From positions 37,873 to 58,410 of the forward strand of contig PATI01000027.1 in the NCBI GenBank assembly GCA_002712335.1: a stretch of DNA of 20,538 bases. Reading direction: 5' to 3'. The position numbers and the translations under genes are program-made. Shown in pieces: positions 5,583 through 13,753 of the stretch. A model generated the notes under the pieces. The model did no database searches and was not told the origin of the DNA. It saw only the letters and a program-made list of their open reading frames with translations. This stretch comes from Rhodospirillaceae bacterium. GTDB taxonomy: Bacteria; Pseudomonadota; Alphaproteobacteria; MPNO01; UBA2964. The stretch's first letter is position 1. Every line of letters starts with the position of its first letter.

Positions 5583-7668
5583 AGAGGCCCGCTTTCGCCT
5601 TGGAGTCGATGTCGGAGGCACGCATACCGACTTAGTTTTGTTAAACGTTAATTCTGGTGAGATTACCGTCGAAAAAGTATCCAGCACTCCGCATAATCCA
5701 GCTATTGGAGTCCTCGAGGGAGTAAACAACTTTGTGATCAAAGGTACACCACCGGATGAGATTGCTTTTTTTTCTCATGGTACGACGATTACAACTAATG
5801 CATTGCTAGAGATGCGAGGCGCCAATGTGGGTTTACTAATCACTAATGGTTTCCGGGCTGTGCAGGAAATACAAAGCCAAGGCCGTGATGGAAATCCCTT
5901 TGATTATTTTTATGATAAGCCGCCCCACCTTGCTCCCCAAAGCATGACTTATGAAATTCCCGGTCGTGTAGACTGGGAGGGTGTAGAACTTCAGCCGTTA
6001 GATGATGAGATAGTAAGAAATGCTACGCGATCATTGAAGAACGCTGGAGCCACCTCCATAGCAGTCTGTTATTTGTTCTCCTACGCTAACCCCTTGCACG
6101 AGGAGCGCACGCGTGAGCTAATTCTTGAAGAGTTCCCTGCTGCTCATGTGTCGTTATCTTCGGAAGTATTACCCCGTATTCGGGAATGGCCTCGACTTTC
6201 AACCACACTTTTAAATGCTTATCTTGGCCCGGTTTTAGTAGATTACATTGGTGACCTAAATAGCGGTTTAGATGATGGGGGCGTAAAAACTAAACAAAGA
6301 TTCTTAATGCAGTCCAATGGGGGTGTAATGCCCTTCTCGGCCGCGGTTCAGGGGGGCAAAACTGTGTATACCCTTTTTTCTGGTCCGGCGGCAGGTGCCC
6401 AGGCAGCGGCTTATCTATCAGGACAAGATGCAGATAGAGGCATTGTCACACTCGATATGGGGGGAACCTCGGCGGATATCGCCTTTATTGAGGGTGGAGA
6501 ACCACTTGAAGTAACCGAGGTAGTTGTTGCTCGTCGTCCACTTGGTGTGCCGGCTCTTGATTTGACTACGATATCTGCCGGTGGCGGCTCGATTGCTTGG
6601 ATTGATCGAGGAGGGTTTCTATGTGTAGGGCCTCAAAGTGCTGGAGCCTCTCCTGGTCCTGCTTGCTATGGTAAGGGGGGTGATAATCCTACGGTTACTG
6701 ATGCTGATATTGTCTTAGGTTATTTGAATCCTGACTATTTCCTAGGTGGCTCTCAAAGTCTTGATGTGGAGGCTTCTGCAAGGGCTTTGGATGAAAAAGT
6801 AGCCAAACCTCTCGGGATGAGTGTTCATGAGGCAGCGGCTGGGGGCCGCCGTATTGTTGATTTGCGTATGGCGGATGAGGTAAAGGTTTTTGGAGCAAAG
6901 CGGGGCGTCGATCCTCAAGATTTTTGTCTTCTACCTTTCGGTGGTGCAGGGGCAGTGCACGCAGCTTCTGTAGCTGAGGAGCTTGGCATTAAGCGCATAT
7001 TTGTACCACCTAGGCCTGGGGCATTTTCCGCTCTGGGTCTGCTTTGTACCGATATTGTTCATGATTATGTGCGCTCAGAACTAAGGCCAATGGAGCTTGT
7101 AACTCCCGAACACGCTGAAGAGGTCTTTAAAGAATTGGAGGCTAGGGGTTTAGCCGAGTTGGAAAAAGAAGGCATAACACCTGAAGGCGCATTTTTTGAT
7201 CGTGAACTAGATGTCCGTTATTCAGGTCAGGGTTATGAGCTCAGGGTTTCTCTAGAAGGGCTTGGTGGTAATGCAGGTATTACCCAAGGAGATATGCATG
7301 CTGCGCGTGAACGGTTTGATGAACGCCATTCACAAATTCATGGTCATGCAGCTAATGACCGCGCAGTAGAAATCGTAAGTTATCGTGTTCGATTAAGGGT
7401 TAGGGTGCCTAAATATGAGCCACAGCTAGCTGGAAAATTAATCGAACAACCGGCACCTGAGGGGTCCGTTAAAGGAAAAAGGATGGTGTTTTTTCAGGCA
7501 GATAAAGCGACGGATACTACCCTATACGAGCGCGATTTGTTGCCAATAGGAGCTCGAGTAGATGGGCCGGCGATTATTGAACAATTTGATTCAACTATTG
7601 TAGTGCCCGGAAGCTGGGTCGGTCAGATTGATGGGCTGCGGAATTTAATTTTGACTAGGGGCAAATGA
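5575..7668 (+). CDS. hyuA: Hydantoinase/oxoprolinase family protein, subunit A
   Basis: HyuA is the ATP-hydrolysing subunit of N-methylhydantoinase/5-oxoprolinase-type enzymes, which open cyclic amides; related pairs act as acetone or acetophenone carboxylases. The protein is 697 aa, normal for the family. It has the N-terminal actin-like ATPase motif DVGGTHTD (12-19), HGTTITTNALLE (about 68-79), SGPAAG (about 269-274), the second phosphate motif DMGGTSAD (about 294-301), ISAGGGSIAW, and LLPFGGAGAVHA in the C-terminal half. I chose the ATG at 5575 because family members begin just before this phosphate loop; a TTG at 5554 would add seven residues. The direct ribosome binding site is modest (AGGGAG, 11 nt away), and a short upstream frame may feed ribosomes in. 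hyuB follows after one base. Which cyclic amide or ketone is used cannot be read. Confidence 0.93.
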   Translation: MIEEARFRLGVDVGGTHTDLVLLNVNSGEITVEKVSSTPHNPAIGVLEGVNNFVIKGTPPDEIAFFSHGTTITTNALLEMRGANVGLLITNGFRAVQEIQSQGRDGNPFDYFYDKPPHLAPQSMTYEIPGRVDWEGVELQPLDDEIVRNATRSLKNAGATSIAVCYLFSYANPLHEERTRELILEEFPAAHVSLSSEVLPRIREWPRLSTTLLNAYLGPVLVDYIGDLNSGLDDGGVKTKQRFLMQSNGGVMPFSAAVQGGKTVYTLFSGPAAGAQAAAYLSGQDADRGIVTLDMGGTSADIAFIEGGEPLEVTEVVVARRPLGVPALDLTTISAGGGSIAWIDRGGFLCVGPQSAGASPGPACYGKGGDNPTVTDADIVLGYLNPDYFLGGSQSLDVEASARALDEKVAKPLGMSVHEAAAGGRRIVDLRMADEVKVFGAKRGVDPQDFCLLPFGGAGAVHAASVAEELGIKRIFVPPRPGAFSALGLLCTDIVHDYVRSELRPMELVTPEHAEEVFKELEARGLAELEKEGITPEGAFFDRELDVRYSGQGYELRVSLEGLGGNAGITQGDMHAARERFDERHSQIHGHAANDRAVEIVSYRVRLRVRVPKYEPQLAGKLIEQPAPEGSVKGKRMVFFQADKATDTTLYERDLLPIGARVDGPAIIEQFDSTIVVPGSWVGQIDGLRNLILTRGK

Positions 7669-7669
7669 A

Positions 7670-9334
7670 ATGGATCCCGTAACTGTACAAATTTTACGCA
7701 ATAAAGTTTCAAGTCTTGTTGACGAAATGCACTACCATTTTTATAGATCCGGTTATTCGACGATCATTCGAGAGTCGCGTGATTTCAGTTGTGTAATCCT
7801 TGATCGTTCGGGACGGCTTATAGTTCCACCTCCGATGTTCTTTCATGGAATAGCATACCGCACATTTGTAGAAAATATATTCAATCATTACGAGATGAAT
7901 GAGATAAATGATGGAGATGTTTTTGTCTCAAATCATCCCTATGAGGCGGGGATGCCGCATGTTTCGGATATGGGTTTTGTCGCACCAATAATTCACGATG
8001 AACAACTGATCGGATTCTCTGCGTCTATAGCTCATAAAGCAGACATTGGTGGAACTAATCCCGGAAGTACATCTGCCAATTCCACCGAGCTTTACCATGA
8101 AGGCTTATTATTGCCTCCAATTAAGTTTCACCGTTGTGGAAAACCGGATCCTGATATTGAAAGGGTAATACTTGGTAATAGTAGACATCCTGATCTTGTG
8201 CGAGGTGATATTCATGCACAAGTGGCTGCAACCAATATGGGCGTTAAAAGGATGAAAGAAAATGCAGCCCGATTTGGTTCTGATACAGTTAGTGACGCCT
8301 TCAAGGCAATACTGGATGGCGCGGCTGAAGAACTTCGGAAAGCGATAGCGGAATTACCAGATGGAACCTCCTATGCTGAGGGGTATATGGACGATGATGG
8401 CGTAGAAAGGGATACACCTGTTAAATTTGCGGTTGCCATTACAATAAAAGGTAATAAGGCGACTTTTGATTACTCTGATAGTGGTCCACAAGCTCGCGGC
8501 CCTGTAAATTTGCGACCGGCAATGGTAGAGGCTTGTACATTTTATTGTCTTGTTGGTGCGTTGGGTCCAAACGAATTGCATTATAATGGTGGGATGAGTG
8601 ATGTAGTAGAACTGAAATTCGCACCCGAAACAGTAACTAATGCTAGCCCGCCAGCGCCAGTCTCTTCCTACCAAAAAGCAAACCTACGACTGGTAGATGT
8701 AATCCTTGATGCTATGTCTAAATTTACTCCCACTCGTGCCATAGCTGGTTCTGGCTCTTCAGGCTCTTTGCTAATTTCCTGGCAGGGTGGTGGTCGAGCA
8801 GGACATTCTACCATGCAATACGAAATCATGGGTTCGGCCTACGGGGGTGGGTATGGCCATGATGGTTGTTCGATGACGGCCACACATCTTTCAAACTTAC
8901 ACATCACTCCCATAGAGATACTTGAGTCTGAATACCCTTGTCGTGTTACGGAGATGTCGGTAATTGCAGACTCTGGCGGTGCTGGGGAATATCGGGGTGG
9001 TGTTGTTTTTCGAAGACGTTATGAGCTTCTGCAGGATGCTATCGTTGTGAGACGTTACGAACGTGCAAAATTTCCGGCAAGTGGCGTTGCAGGGGGGAAA
9101 GATGGACAAGCGAGTAAATTTATAAAAATTAATCATAATGGCTCAGAAACCGAACTAGAGGCGGCAGGTAAATATGTGATGAAGGCAGGTGAAGGTTTCT
9201 ATATGGAAAAAGCCGGAGGCGGGGGTTTCGGTGACCCCACTAAACGAGATCCTGAGTTAATAAAAAGGGACATAAAAGAGGGATACATTACTTCGTTAGG
9301 TGCAGAGAGGGATTACGGCTTTAAAGAAAATTAA
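7670..9334 (+). CDS. hyuB: Hydantoinase/oxoprolinase family protein, subunit B
   Basis: HyuB is the partner of HyuA and carries the hydrolase active site and metal site of the complex. At 554 aa it is of usual length and starts in the family way (MDPVTVQILRNKV). Conserved blocks include the putative metal loop SNHPYEAGMPHVSD (87-100), AHKADIGG (121-128), a GDIHAQVAA segment near 182-190, and the C-terminal GGGGFGDPTKRDPE ending shared with other HyuB proteins. The metal loop reads NHPY...GMPH where many members have NDPY...GGTH, a variant that may mark a subfamily. The ATG follows the hyuA stop by one base (TGAAATG), with AGGGGCAA before it, so the two are co-translated. A strong terminator lies 18 bp past the stop. 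Confidence 0.93.
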   Translation: MDPVTVQILRNKVSSLVDEMHYHFYRSGYSTIIRESRDFSCVILDRSGRLIVPPPMFFHGIAYRTFVENIFNHYEMNEINDGDVFVSNHPYEAGMPHVSDMGFVAPIIHDEQLIGFSASIAHKADIGGTNPGSTSANSTELYHEGLLLPPIKFHRCGKPDPDIERVILGNSRHPDLVRGDIHAQVAATNMGVKRMKENAARFGSDTVSDAFKAILDGAAEELRKAIAELPDGTSYAEGYMDDDGVERDTPVKFAVAITIKGNKATFDYSDSGPQARGPVNLRPAMVEACTFYCLVGALGPNELHYNGGMSDVVELKFAPETVTNASPPAPVSSYQKANLRLVDVILDAMSKFTPTRAIAGSGSSGSLLISWQGGGRAGHSTMQYEIMGSAYGGGYGHDGCSMTATHLSNLHITPIEILESEYPCRVTEMSVIADSGGAGEYRGGVVFRRRYELLQDAIVVRRYERAKFPASGVAGGKDGQASKFIKINHNGSETELEAAGKYVMKAGEGFYMEKAGGGGFGDPTKRDPELIKRDIKEGYITSLGAERDYGFKEN

Positions 9335-9352
9335 CTTTTGTCAGGTCATTAA

Positions 9353-9384
9353 AAAAAGGGCCGGAAGATACTCCGGCCCTTTTT
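9353..9384. terminator. Bidirectional rho-independent terminator (hyuB / tctC)
   Basis: GGGCCGGA (9358-9365) pairs perfectly with TCCGGCCC (9372-9379) around a 6-nt loop. Five A residues before and five T residues after make it work on either strand. It sits between the convergent hyuB stop (9334) and the tctC stop (9407). Confidence 0.93.
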
Positions 9385-9406
9385 GTAGTTAAATGCCAAT
9401 CAATGG

Positions 9407-10459
9407 TTATTTTTTTCCAAAGATTAGATTGCGGGCGCGTTTTACGGTCGCCGGTGATGTGTCCATCAGGTCATTAACAATTTTTTGAATATCTTTACCC
9501 GCTATTGGGTTGACCTCCAACCCACGCTTGTATGCATCCTTGATAAATGCTTTATTTTTGGTAATTTTTGCAAATGCAGTCCGTAAAGGTTTAACCAATT
9601 TTTTAGGTGCTCCAGGAGGCAAAACTAGGCCTCTTCCTAAAACGGAAGCGGAGCCGAGCATCATTGCCACTTGTCTATCTTCCTTATTTGATAACAATTC
9701 ACGGATCAATGGAACGTGTTCTATACCCTTCTGTTTGGTATATCCGCTTTGAACCAAAGGGATAGCATAGTTATTTTTGTTTTGCTTCATAGCTTTAAAC
9801 CATTGCGGTTTCGCGGAAATCCAGGCAGTCCAACCAAGCGCTAGGCCATGTACTTCGCCCTGTTCCATAGCAAGCTGCATTTTACGAGAACCCTTGTAAC
9901 CCTTAATGATTTTCATTTTGGTTCCAAGTAAGGCATTTAGCGTTGCAGGAATGAGAAATGTAGGAGATCCTTTACCGCTCGATCCCATTGTAATTTTTTT
10001 CTTTTTGAGATCATCCATCGATGTCACGCCGGAATCTCTTCTCACAACGACTGTGCTGTTCTGACCGAAAACTCTACCGAGCCACGTCATTTCTTTGCAC
10101 CTGTATTTAACTTTTTTGGGACGTAATAACTCAGATACGATCGACATTTCTGGAGGCATTAAGAGTGTCCTGCCATTTTTCGGCGCAACGTTGTAAAAGA
10201 AGTTTGCCGCTTTAATTCCACCAGCCCCAGGCATATGCTGGACTACCATATTAGGTTTTCCAGGAATTACTTTATCCATGTGAGCGCCGAGTAGTAATGA
10301 CGTCCTTCCATATGTTCCACCTGCACCATATCCAACAAGAATCGTAACAGTTCGACCTTTGTACATGCCAGAAATGTCTGCGGCAGAAACTGGTGTGGCC
10401 ATAGCCACTAATCCCACTGCTGCCATAGCAGAAAGTCCATTGAAAATTTTACCTATCAT
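9407..10459 (-). CDS. TctC-family (Bug) periplasmic solute-binding protein
   Basis: TctC proteins are the periplasmic binding component of tripartite tricarboxylate transporters and capture carboxylates or related organic acids. The first 26 residues form a Sec signal peptide with cleavage predicted after PVSA. The mature part begins near ISGMYKGRTVTILVGYGAGG and contains the family block VQHMPGAGGIKAANFFYNVAPKNG (written as its key residues MPGAGG near 80), followed by SSGKGSPTFLIP. At 350 aa it is a little long and rich in lysine. The start is firm: AAAGGAGG lies 6-8 nt upstream of the ATG. No TctA or TctB membrane partner is in the window. The amidohydrolase gene lies 108 bp upstream on the same strand. 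It may act with a membrane pair elsewhere; the ligand is unknown. Confidence 0.86.
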   Translation of the reverse strand: MIGKIFNGLSAMAAVGLVAMATPVSAADISGMYKGRTVTILVGYGAGGTYGRTSLLLGAHMDKVIPGKPNMVVQHMPGAGGIKAANFFYNVAPKNGRTLLMPPEMSIVSELLRPKKVKYRCKEMTWLGRVFGQNSTVVVRRDSGVTSMDDLKKKKITMGSSGKGSPTFLIPATLNALLGTKMKIIKGYKGSRKMQLAMEQGEVHGLALGWTAWISAKPQWFKAMKQNKNNYAIPLVQSGYTKQKGIEHVPLIRELLSNKEDRQVAMMLGSASVLGRGLVLPPGAPKKLVKPLRTAFAKITKNKAFIKDAYKRGLEVNPIAGKDIQKIVNDLMDTSPATVKRARNLIFGKK

Positions 10460-10567
10460 CCAATCCTCCTTTTGAACTTATTGTTTTTGTGTCAATTTGA
10501 AAAACATAATCCAGTTTGGTTGGGTATAGCCAGCCGAAAATTTAATTAATATCAAAAAAATTGATGT

Positions 10568-11617
10568 TTAACTCAAGCCATAGAGGCGTTTTGAATTATT
10601 ATCGAGTATTTTATCGGCAGATTTCTCCGGAACCTTGCCGTCACTTCTCAATTTTCTCAAAGCCTCGATTTCCGTTGATGTATCACTGTGGCCATAATCT
10701 GTTCCTACGACGATATTATCGTCGCCTACTGCGTCTAAAATATATCCCAAATCATCGGTTACCTGGCAGGCTATAAACATATTATTGTCGCCTAGTGGAT
10801 CCGAAGATAACTCGCGGCCGAACCTATTAATACGTAATTCTAAATCATTAAGTGCATAAGGTACCCATTGGGCACTCAGTTCGACGAAGCCCCAGCGAAC
10901 TTTTGGAAATTTTGAAGGTATTTGATTGAAAAGTAGATCATGAAAACTTCCAACGCCTGTGAGTTTAAACCGGTTAAAACCCGGATCCGTGCGGTATGCT
11001 TCATGAATGGCAAAGCTAGCAATACCTGAATGTAAGCAAATTGGAAGGTCAAATTCTTCGGCCATTTCATATAGGGGGAAAAAATATGGGTTTGAGGGAA
11101 GACGGTCTGTTTCCATCGCCCGAACGAAGATACCACAGGCACCATTATCCTTTCCGAACTTCAGTTCCTCACGGACTTTATCCATTGCGTAAAGTGGTGG
11201 ACATACAACCCATCGCAGTTCTTCCGGCGCAGCTTTATTAATTTCGGCAAGCCAACGATTATATCCTTTGCAAATTGCATAATCAATTTCTGCATTTGTT
11301 GTGAGTGGGCGCAAGAATAAGGTTGGATAAAGAACCTGAACATCGATTTCGAGCTCTCGCATATGATCTATACGGGACTGAACATCGCGCATCTCGCGGG
11401 ATTCTTCAGAAGTATCGAGTCCGACATTTACCTGTTTGTTATGGATCCGTCCATCGACAACCCAGAATTCCTTGACAAGATTACCACTCGAGCCGTGCAG
11501 CTGTTCCCCAGTCGATTGAGTTACAACCATTGGTGCAAACTTTTTATGTTCCGCGTCCATGTGTTCCCATGTCATTGGTGTTTCAAGAACGTGAGCATCA
11601 GCATCGATGGTGGCCAT
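10568..11617 (-). CDS. Amidohydrolase family protein (amidohydrolase_2 type)
   Basis: This is a 349-residue metal-dependent hydrolase or decarboxylase of the amidohydrolase_2 (ACMSD-like) group, with a TIM-barrel fold. The N-terminal metal motif is DADAHVLE (5-12). Other ligand positions are His196 in ICLHSG, a Glu at about 246 in GFVELSAQW, and Asp307 in VGTDYGHSD. Family members hydrolyse amides or lactones or decarboxylate aromatic acids such as aminocarboxymuconate and orsellinate-type compounds; the exact reaction is not readable. The ATG at 11615-11617 has AGGGAGAAAGAT upstream. It is probably transcribed from 11669-11696 and may share a transcript with tctC. The neighbouring Rieske oxygenase and BenD-like dehydrogenase fit a role in aromatic acid breakdown, but that is inference. 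Confidence 0.88.
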   Translation of the reverse strand: MATIDADAHVLETPMTWEHMDAEHKKFAPMVVTQSTGEQLHGSSGNLVKEFWVVDGRIHNKQVNVGLDTSEESREMRDVQSRIDHMRELEIDVQVLYPTLFLRPLTTNAEIDYAICKGYNRWLAEINKAAPEELRWVVCPPLYAMDKVREELKFGKDNGACGIFVRAMETDRLPSNPYFFPLYEMAEEFDLPICLHSGIASFAIHEAYRTDPGFNRFKLTGVGSFHDLLFNQIPSKFPKVRWGFVELSAQWVPYALNDLELRINRFGRELSSDPLGDNNMFIACQVTDDLGYILDAVGDDNIVVGTDYGHSDTSTEIEALRKLRSDGKVPEKSADKILDNNSKRLYGLS

Positions 11618-11668
11618 ATCTTTCTCCCTAACTAAATAGTAACTGGTTTCGGCTCATAATCCCGCGCA

Positions 11669-11696
11669 AGCATAATCATTTTTTTACATTATCCAA
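11669..11696 (-). promoter_or_regulatory. Putative promoter of the amidohydrolase gene
   Basis: On the minus strand, TTGGAT (11696-11691), a 16-bp spacer and TATGCT (11674-11669), about 50 bp before the amidohydrolase ATG. The region is shared with the divergent AbrB-family gene, so a common regulator could bind here. Consensus match only. Confidence 0.3.
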
Positions 11697-11785
11697 GTAT
11701 GATATGGTCATTTTTACGAATGAATTCCACAATTTATTTACATCAAGTTTGTTTGTAATCTTCAAAGCGTGATACCCTTTAGACA

Positions 11786-12823
11786 ATGAAACTGCTTAAC
11801 TTATGGATATTATTGATTGGGGCGTCTTCAATAGTCGGCCTCCTCCTTCATTTGGCAGGGTTCCCCGCTTCTTTTCTTCTCGGTCCAATGCTAGTTGCAA
11901 TAGTATTTTCGGTAAAAGGAGCTGATTTATATGTCCCTCGATCGTGTTTATTGTGTTCGCAAGCTATAGTGGGTTGTCTTGTTGCACAGTCTCTAGATCC
12001 GTCAATTCTGAGGACAATAGCGGGTGATTGGGCTGCAATTTTGTTAGTTGTTGCTACGACTGTTTGTGCGAGTACTTTTGCCGGCTGGGTTATTGCGCGT
12101 ACTGGTTTATTGCCCGGAACAACAGCGGCATGGGGGTGTTCTCCGGGGGCTGCTACAGGAATGGTGGCTATGGCCGAAGATTTTGGCGCAGACCCTAGAC
12201 TGGTAGCATTTATGCAGTTTCTAAGGGTTACCCTCGTCGTAATTGTCGCTACCCTTGTCTCCAGAATGTTATTTGATGTAAGTGCTGCTGACCATCCATC
12301 AGGAGTATTAAATATTTTTGACTCCCAGTTTCCAGATCTATTAAAGACGCTTTTTGTTGCAGCTGGTGGGGCTGTGGCAGCAAGGTTGTTAAAAGTTCCA
12401 TCTGGAGCTGTTTTTATTCCATTGATTTGTGCCGCGTTCTTGCAGGGTATGGGTTTTCTTACAATAACTCTGCCCCCTTGGTTATTAATTTCTGCTTTTG
12501 CTATAATTGGTTTATGGGTCGGACTGCGTTTTACACGTGAGACCGTACTCTATGCGATTCGTGCTTTGCCAATCATGCTGATTGGAACCATTACTTTAAT
12601 TGTGTTATGCGGGTTTTCAGCATTAATGTTGGTTTGGCTAATTGATACTGATCCGCTGACTGCATTCTTGGCCACAGTGCCTGGTGGCCTCGATGCAATT
12701 GCGATTATTGCGGTTGATAGAAACGCTGATATTTCATTTGTTTTAGCGTTACAAACAGTAAGATTATTTATTGTAATCGTTACTGGGCCCCTCTTGGCTA
12801 AAATGATATGCAAGCTTCTTTGA
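11786..12823 (+). CDS. AbrB-family putative membrane transporter/regulator
   Basis: This is a 345-residue polytopic membrane protein of the AbrB family (the PF05145 'AbrB duplication' group, often labelled ammonia monooxygenase-like), unrelated to the AbrB transition-state DNA-binding protein. The internal duplication can be seen: each half has a glycine-rich segment followed by a P-G-G or P-G-A motif (GCSPGAATGMVAMAEDFGADPRLVAFMQFLRV in half one, of which SPGAATGM is the key part, and TVPGGLDAIAIIAVDRNAD in half two). About ten hydrophobic helices are present. It has no good ribosome binding site. It lies alone on the plus strand, divergent from the amidohydrolase/tctC genes and convergent with the BenD-like gene. 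Members often sit near organic-acid catabolic genes; the function is not established, and no transport activity is claimed. Confidence 0.87.
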   Translation: MKLLNLWILLIGASSIVGLLLHLAGFPASFLLGPMLVAIVFSVKGADLYVPRSCLLCSQAIVGCLVAQSLDPSILRTIAGDWAAILLVVATTVCASTFAGWVIARTGLLPGTTAAWGCSPGAATGMVAMAEDFGADPRLVAFMQFLRVTLVVIVATLVSRMLFDVSAADHPSGVLNIFDSQFPDLLKTLFVAAGGAVAARLLKVPSGAVFIPLICAAFLQGMGFLTITLPPWLLISAFAIIGLWVGLRFTRETVLYAIRALPIMLIGTITLIVLCGFSALMLVWLIDTDPLTAFLATVPGGLDAIAIIAVDRNADISFVLALQTVRLFIVIVTGPLLAKMICKLL

Positions 12824-12896
12824 AATACAACTATATGGCGCGGTTTTTTTTAAAGCGACTAGGTTTTTAGAAAATTGATTAATGAATTTTGGATCA

Positions 12897-13727
12897 TCAT
12901 TGTCCTCCACTGCAATTTATTACCTCGCCAGTGATAAATTCCGCATCATCTGATGCCAGAAATGTTATCGCCGCAGCCTGCTCTTCGGGGGTTCCTCTTC
13001 GACGAAGAGCCTGTTGAGAACGACTATCTGCAATCATTTCCTCTCTATATCTCTCGCTTTCTTCTTTAGGAAGATCCTTTACTTCAATCCCAGGCTTTAT
13101 AGTTAGTCTTGACGTTATTCGATCTGGAATATCTGTCCCCCCCGGTGAAACAGTATTCACCCGAATTCCGTATCGTCCGTATTCCATAGATAAAACCTTA
13201 GTGAGCGCTAAAATCCCGCCCTTACTAGAGGCGTATGGCGCGCGGTATAGGCCTCGGATCGATTGTGATCCGAGATTTATTATTGAGCCTTGTTTTTGAT
13301 TCATCATAATGGGGAGGACGGCCCGACAACACCAAAGAGTAGGTTTTAAAGACCGTTCCAATTCGAGTTCTATTTCTTTTTCGTCATACAGGTGGAATGG
13401 TTTCATCCAGATCGTGCCGCCGACATTATTTACAAGAACATCTATTCTCCCATATGCATCTATTGTTTGTTCAATGAGTTCTTGGGCACCTGAAAACGTA
13501 GTTAAATCGGATACGATCTTGATAACGTCTGCGCCGTGTGCCTTGAGCTCATTTGTTGTCTTATTCGCGCTTTCATTAATCCTGTCGGAAACAACTATTT
13601 TTCCGCCTTCTTGAGCCATCCTCAAGACTGTTGCTTTCCCAATTCCTTGTCCGGAACCAGTGACAATACAAACTTTATCTTTCAGGCGCCGCGCTCCGGC
13701 GGCGCGTATATCTAAATTGTCTGTCAT
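12897..13727 (-). CDS. BenD-like SDR, putative cis-dihydrodiol carboxylate dehydrogenase
   Basis: BenD/XylL oxidises the cis-dihydrodiol made by benzoate or toluate dioxygenase to a catechol, with loss of CO2 and NADH formation. This 276-aa protein has the SDR core: TGSGQGIG (23-30), NNVGG (100-104), Ser154, Tyr165 and Lys169. The stretch NNVGGTIWMKPF together with LKPTLWCCRAVLP (128-139) closely matches what I recall of BenD and is unusual among generic SDRs. The C-terminal end (FITGEVINCSGGQ) is a normal SDR ending. The start is well supported by AAAGGAGATAAT. It lies 26 bp downstream of the Rieske oxygenase on the same strand, an order expected for a dioxygenase/dehydrogenase pair. Exact substrate (benzoate, toluate or another acid) is inferred, not shown. 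Confidence 0.82.
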   Translation of the reverse strand: MTDNLDIRAAGARRLKDKVCIVTGSGQGIGKATVLRMAQEGGKIVVSDRINESANKTTNELKAHGADVIKIVSDLTTFSGAQELIEQTIDAYGRIDVLVNNVGGTIWMKPFHLYDEKEIELELERSLKPTLWCCRAVLPIMMNQKQGSIINLGSQSIRGLYRAPYASSKGGILALTKVLSMEYGRYGIRVNTVSPGGTDIPDRITSRLTIKPGIEVKDLPKEESERYREEMIADSRSQQALRRRGTPEEQAAAITFLASDDAEFITGEVINCSGGQ

Positions 13728-13753
13728 ATTATCTCCTTTTGATTAGAGGAATC

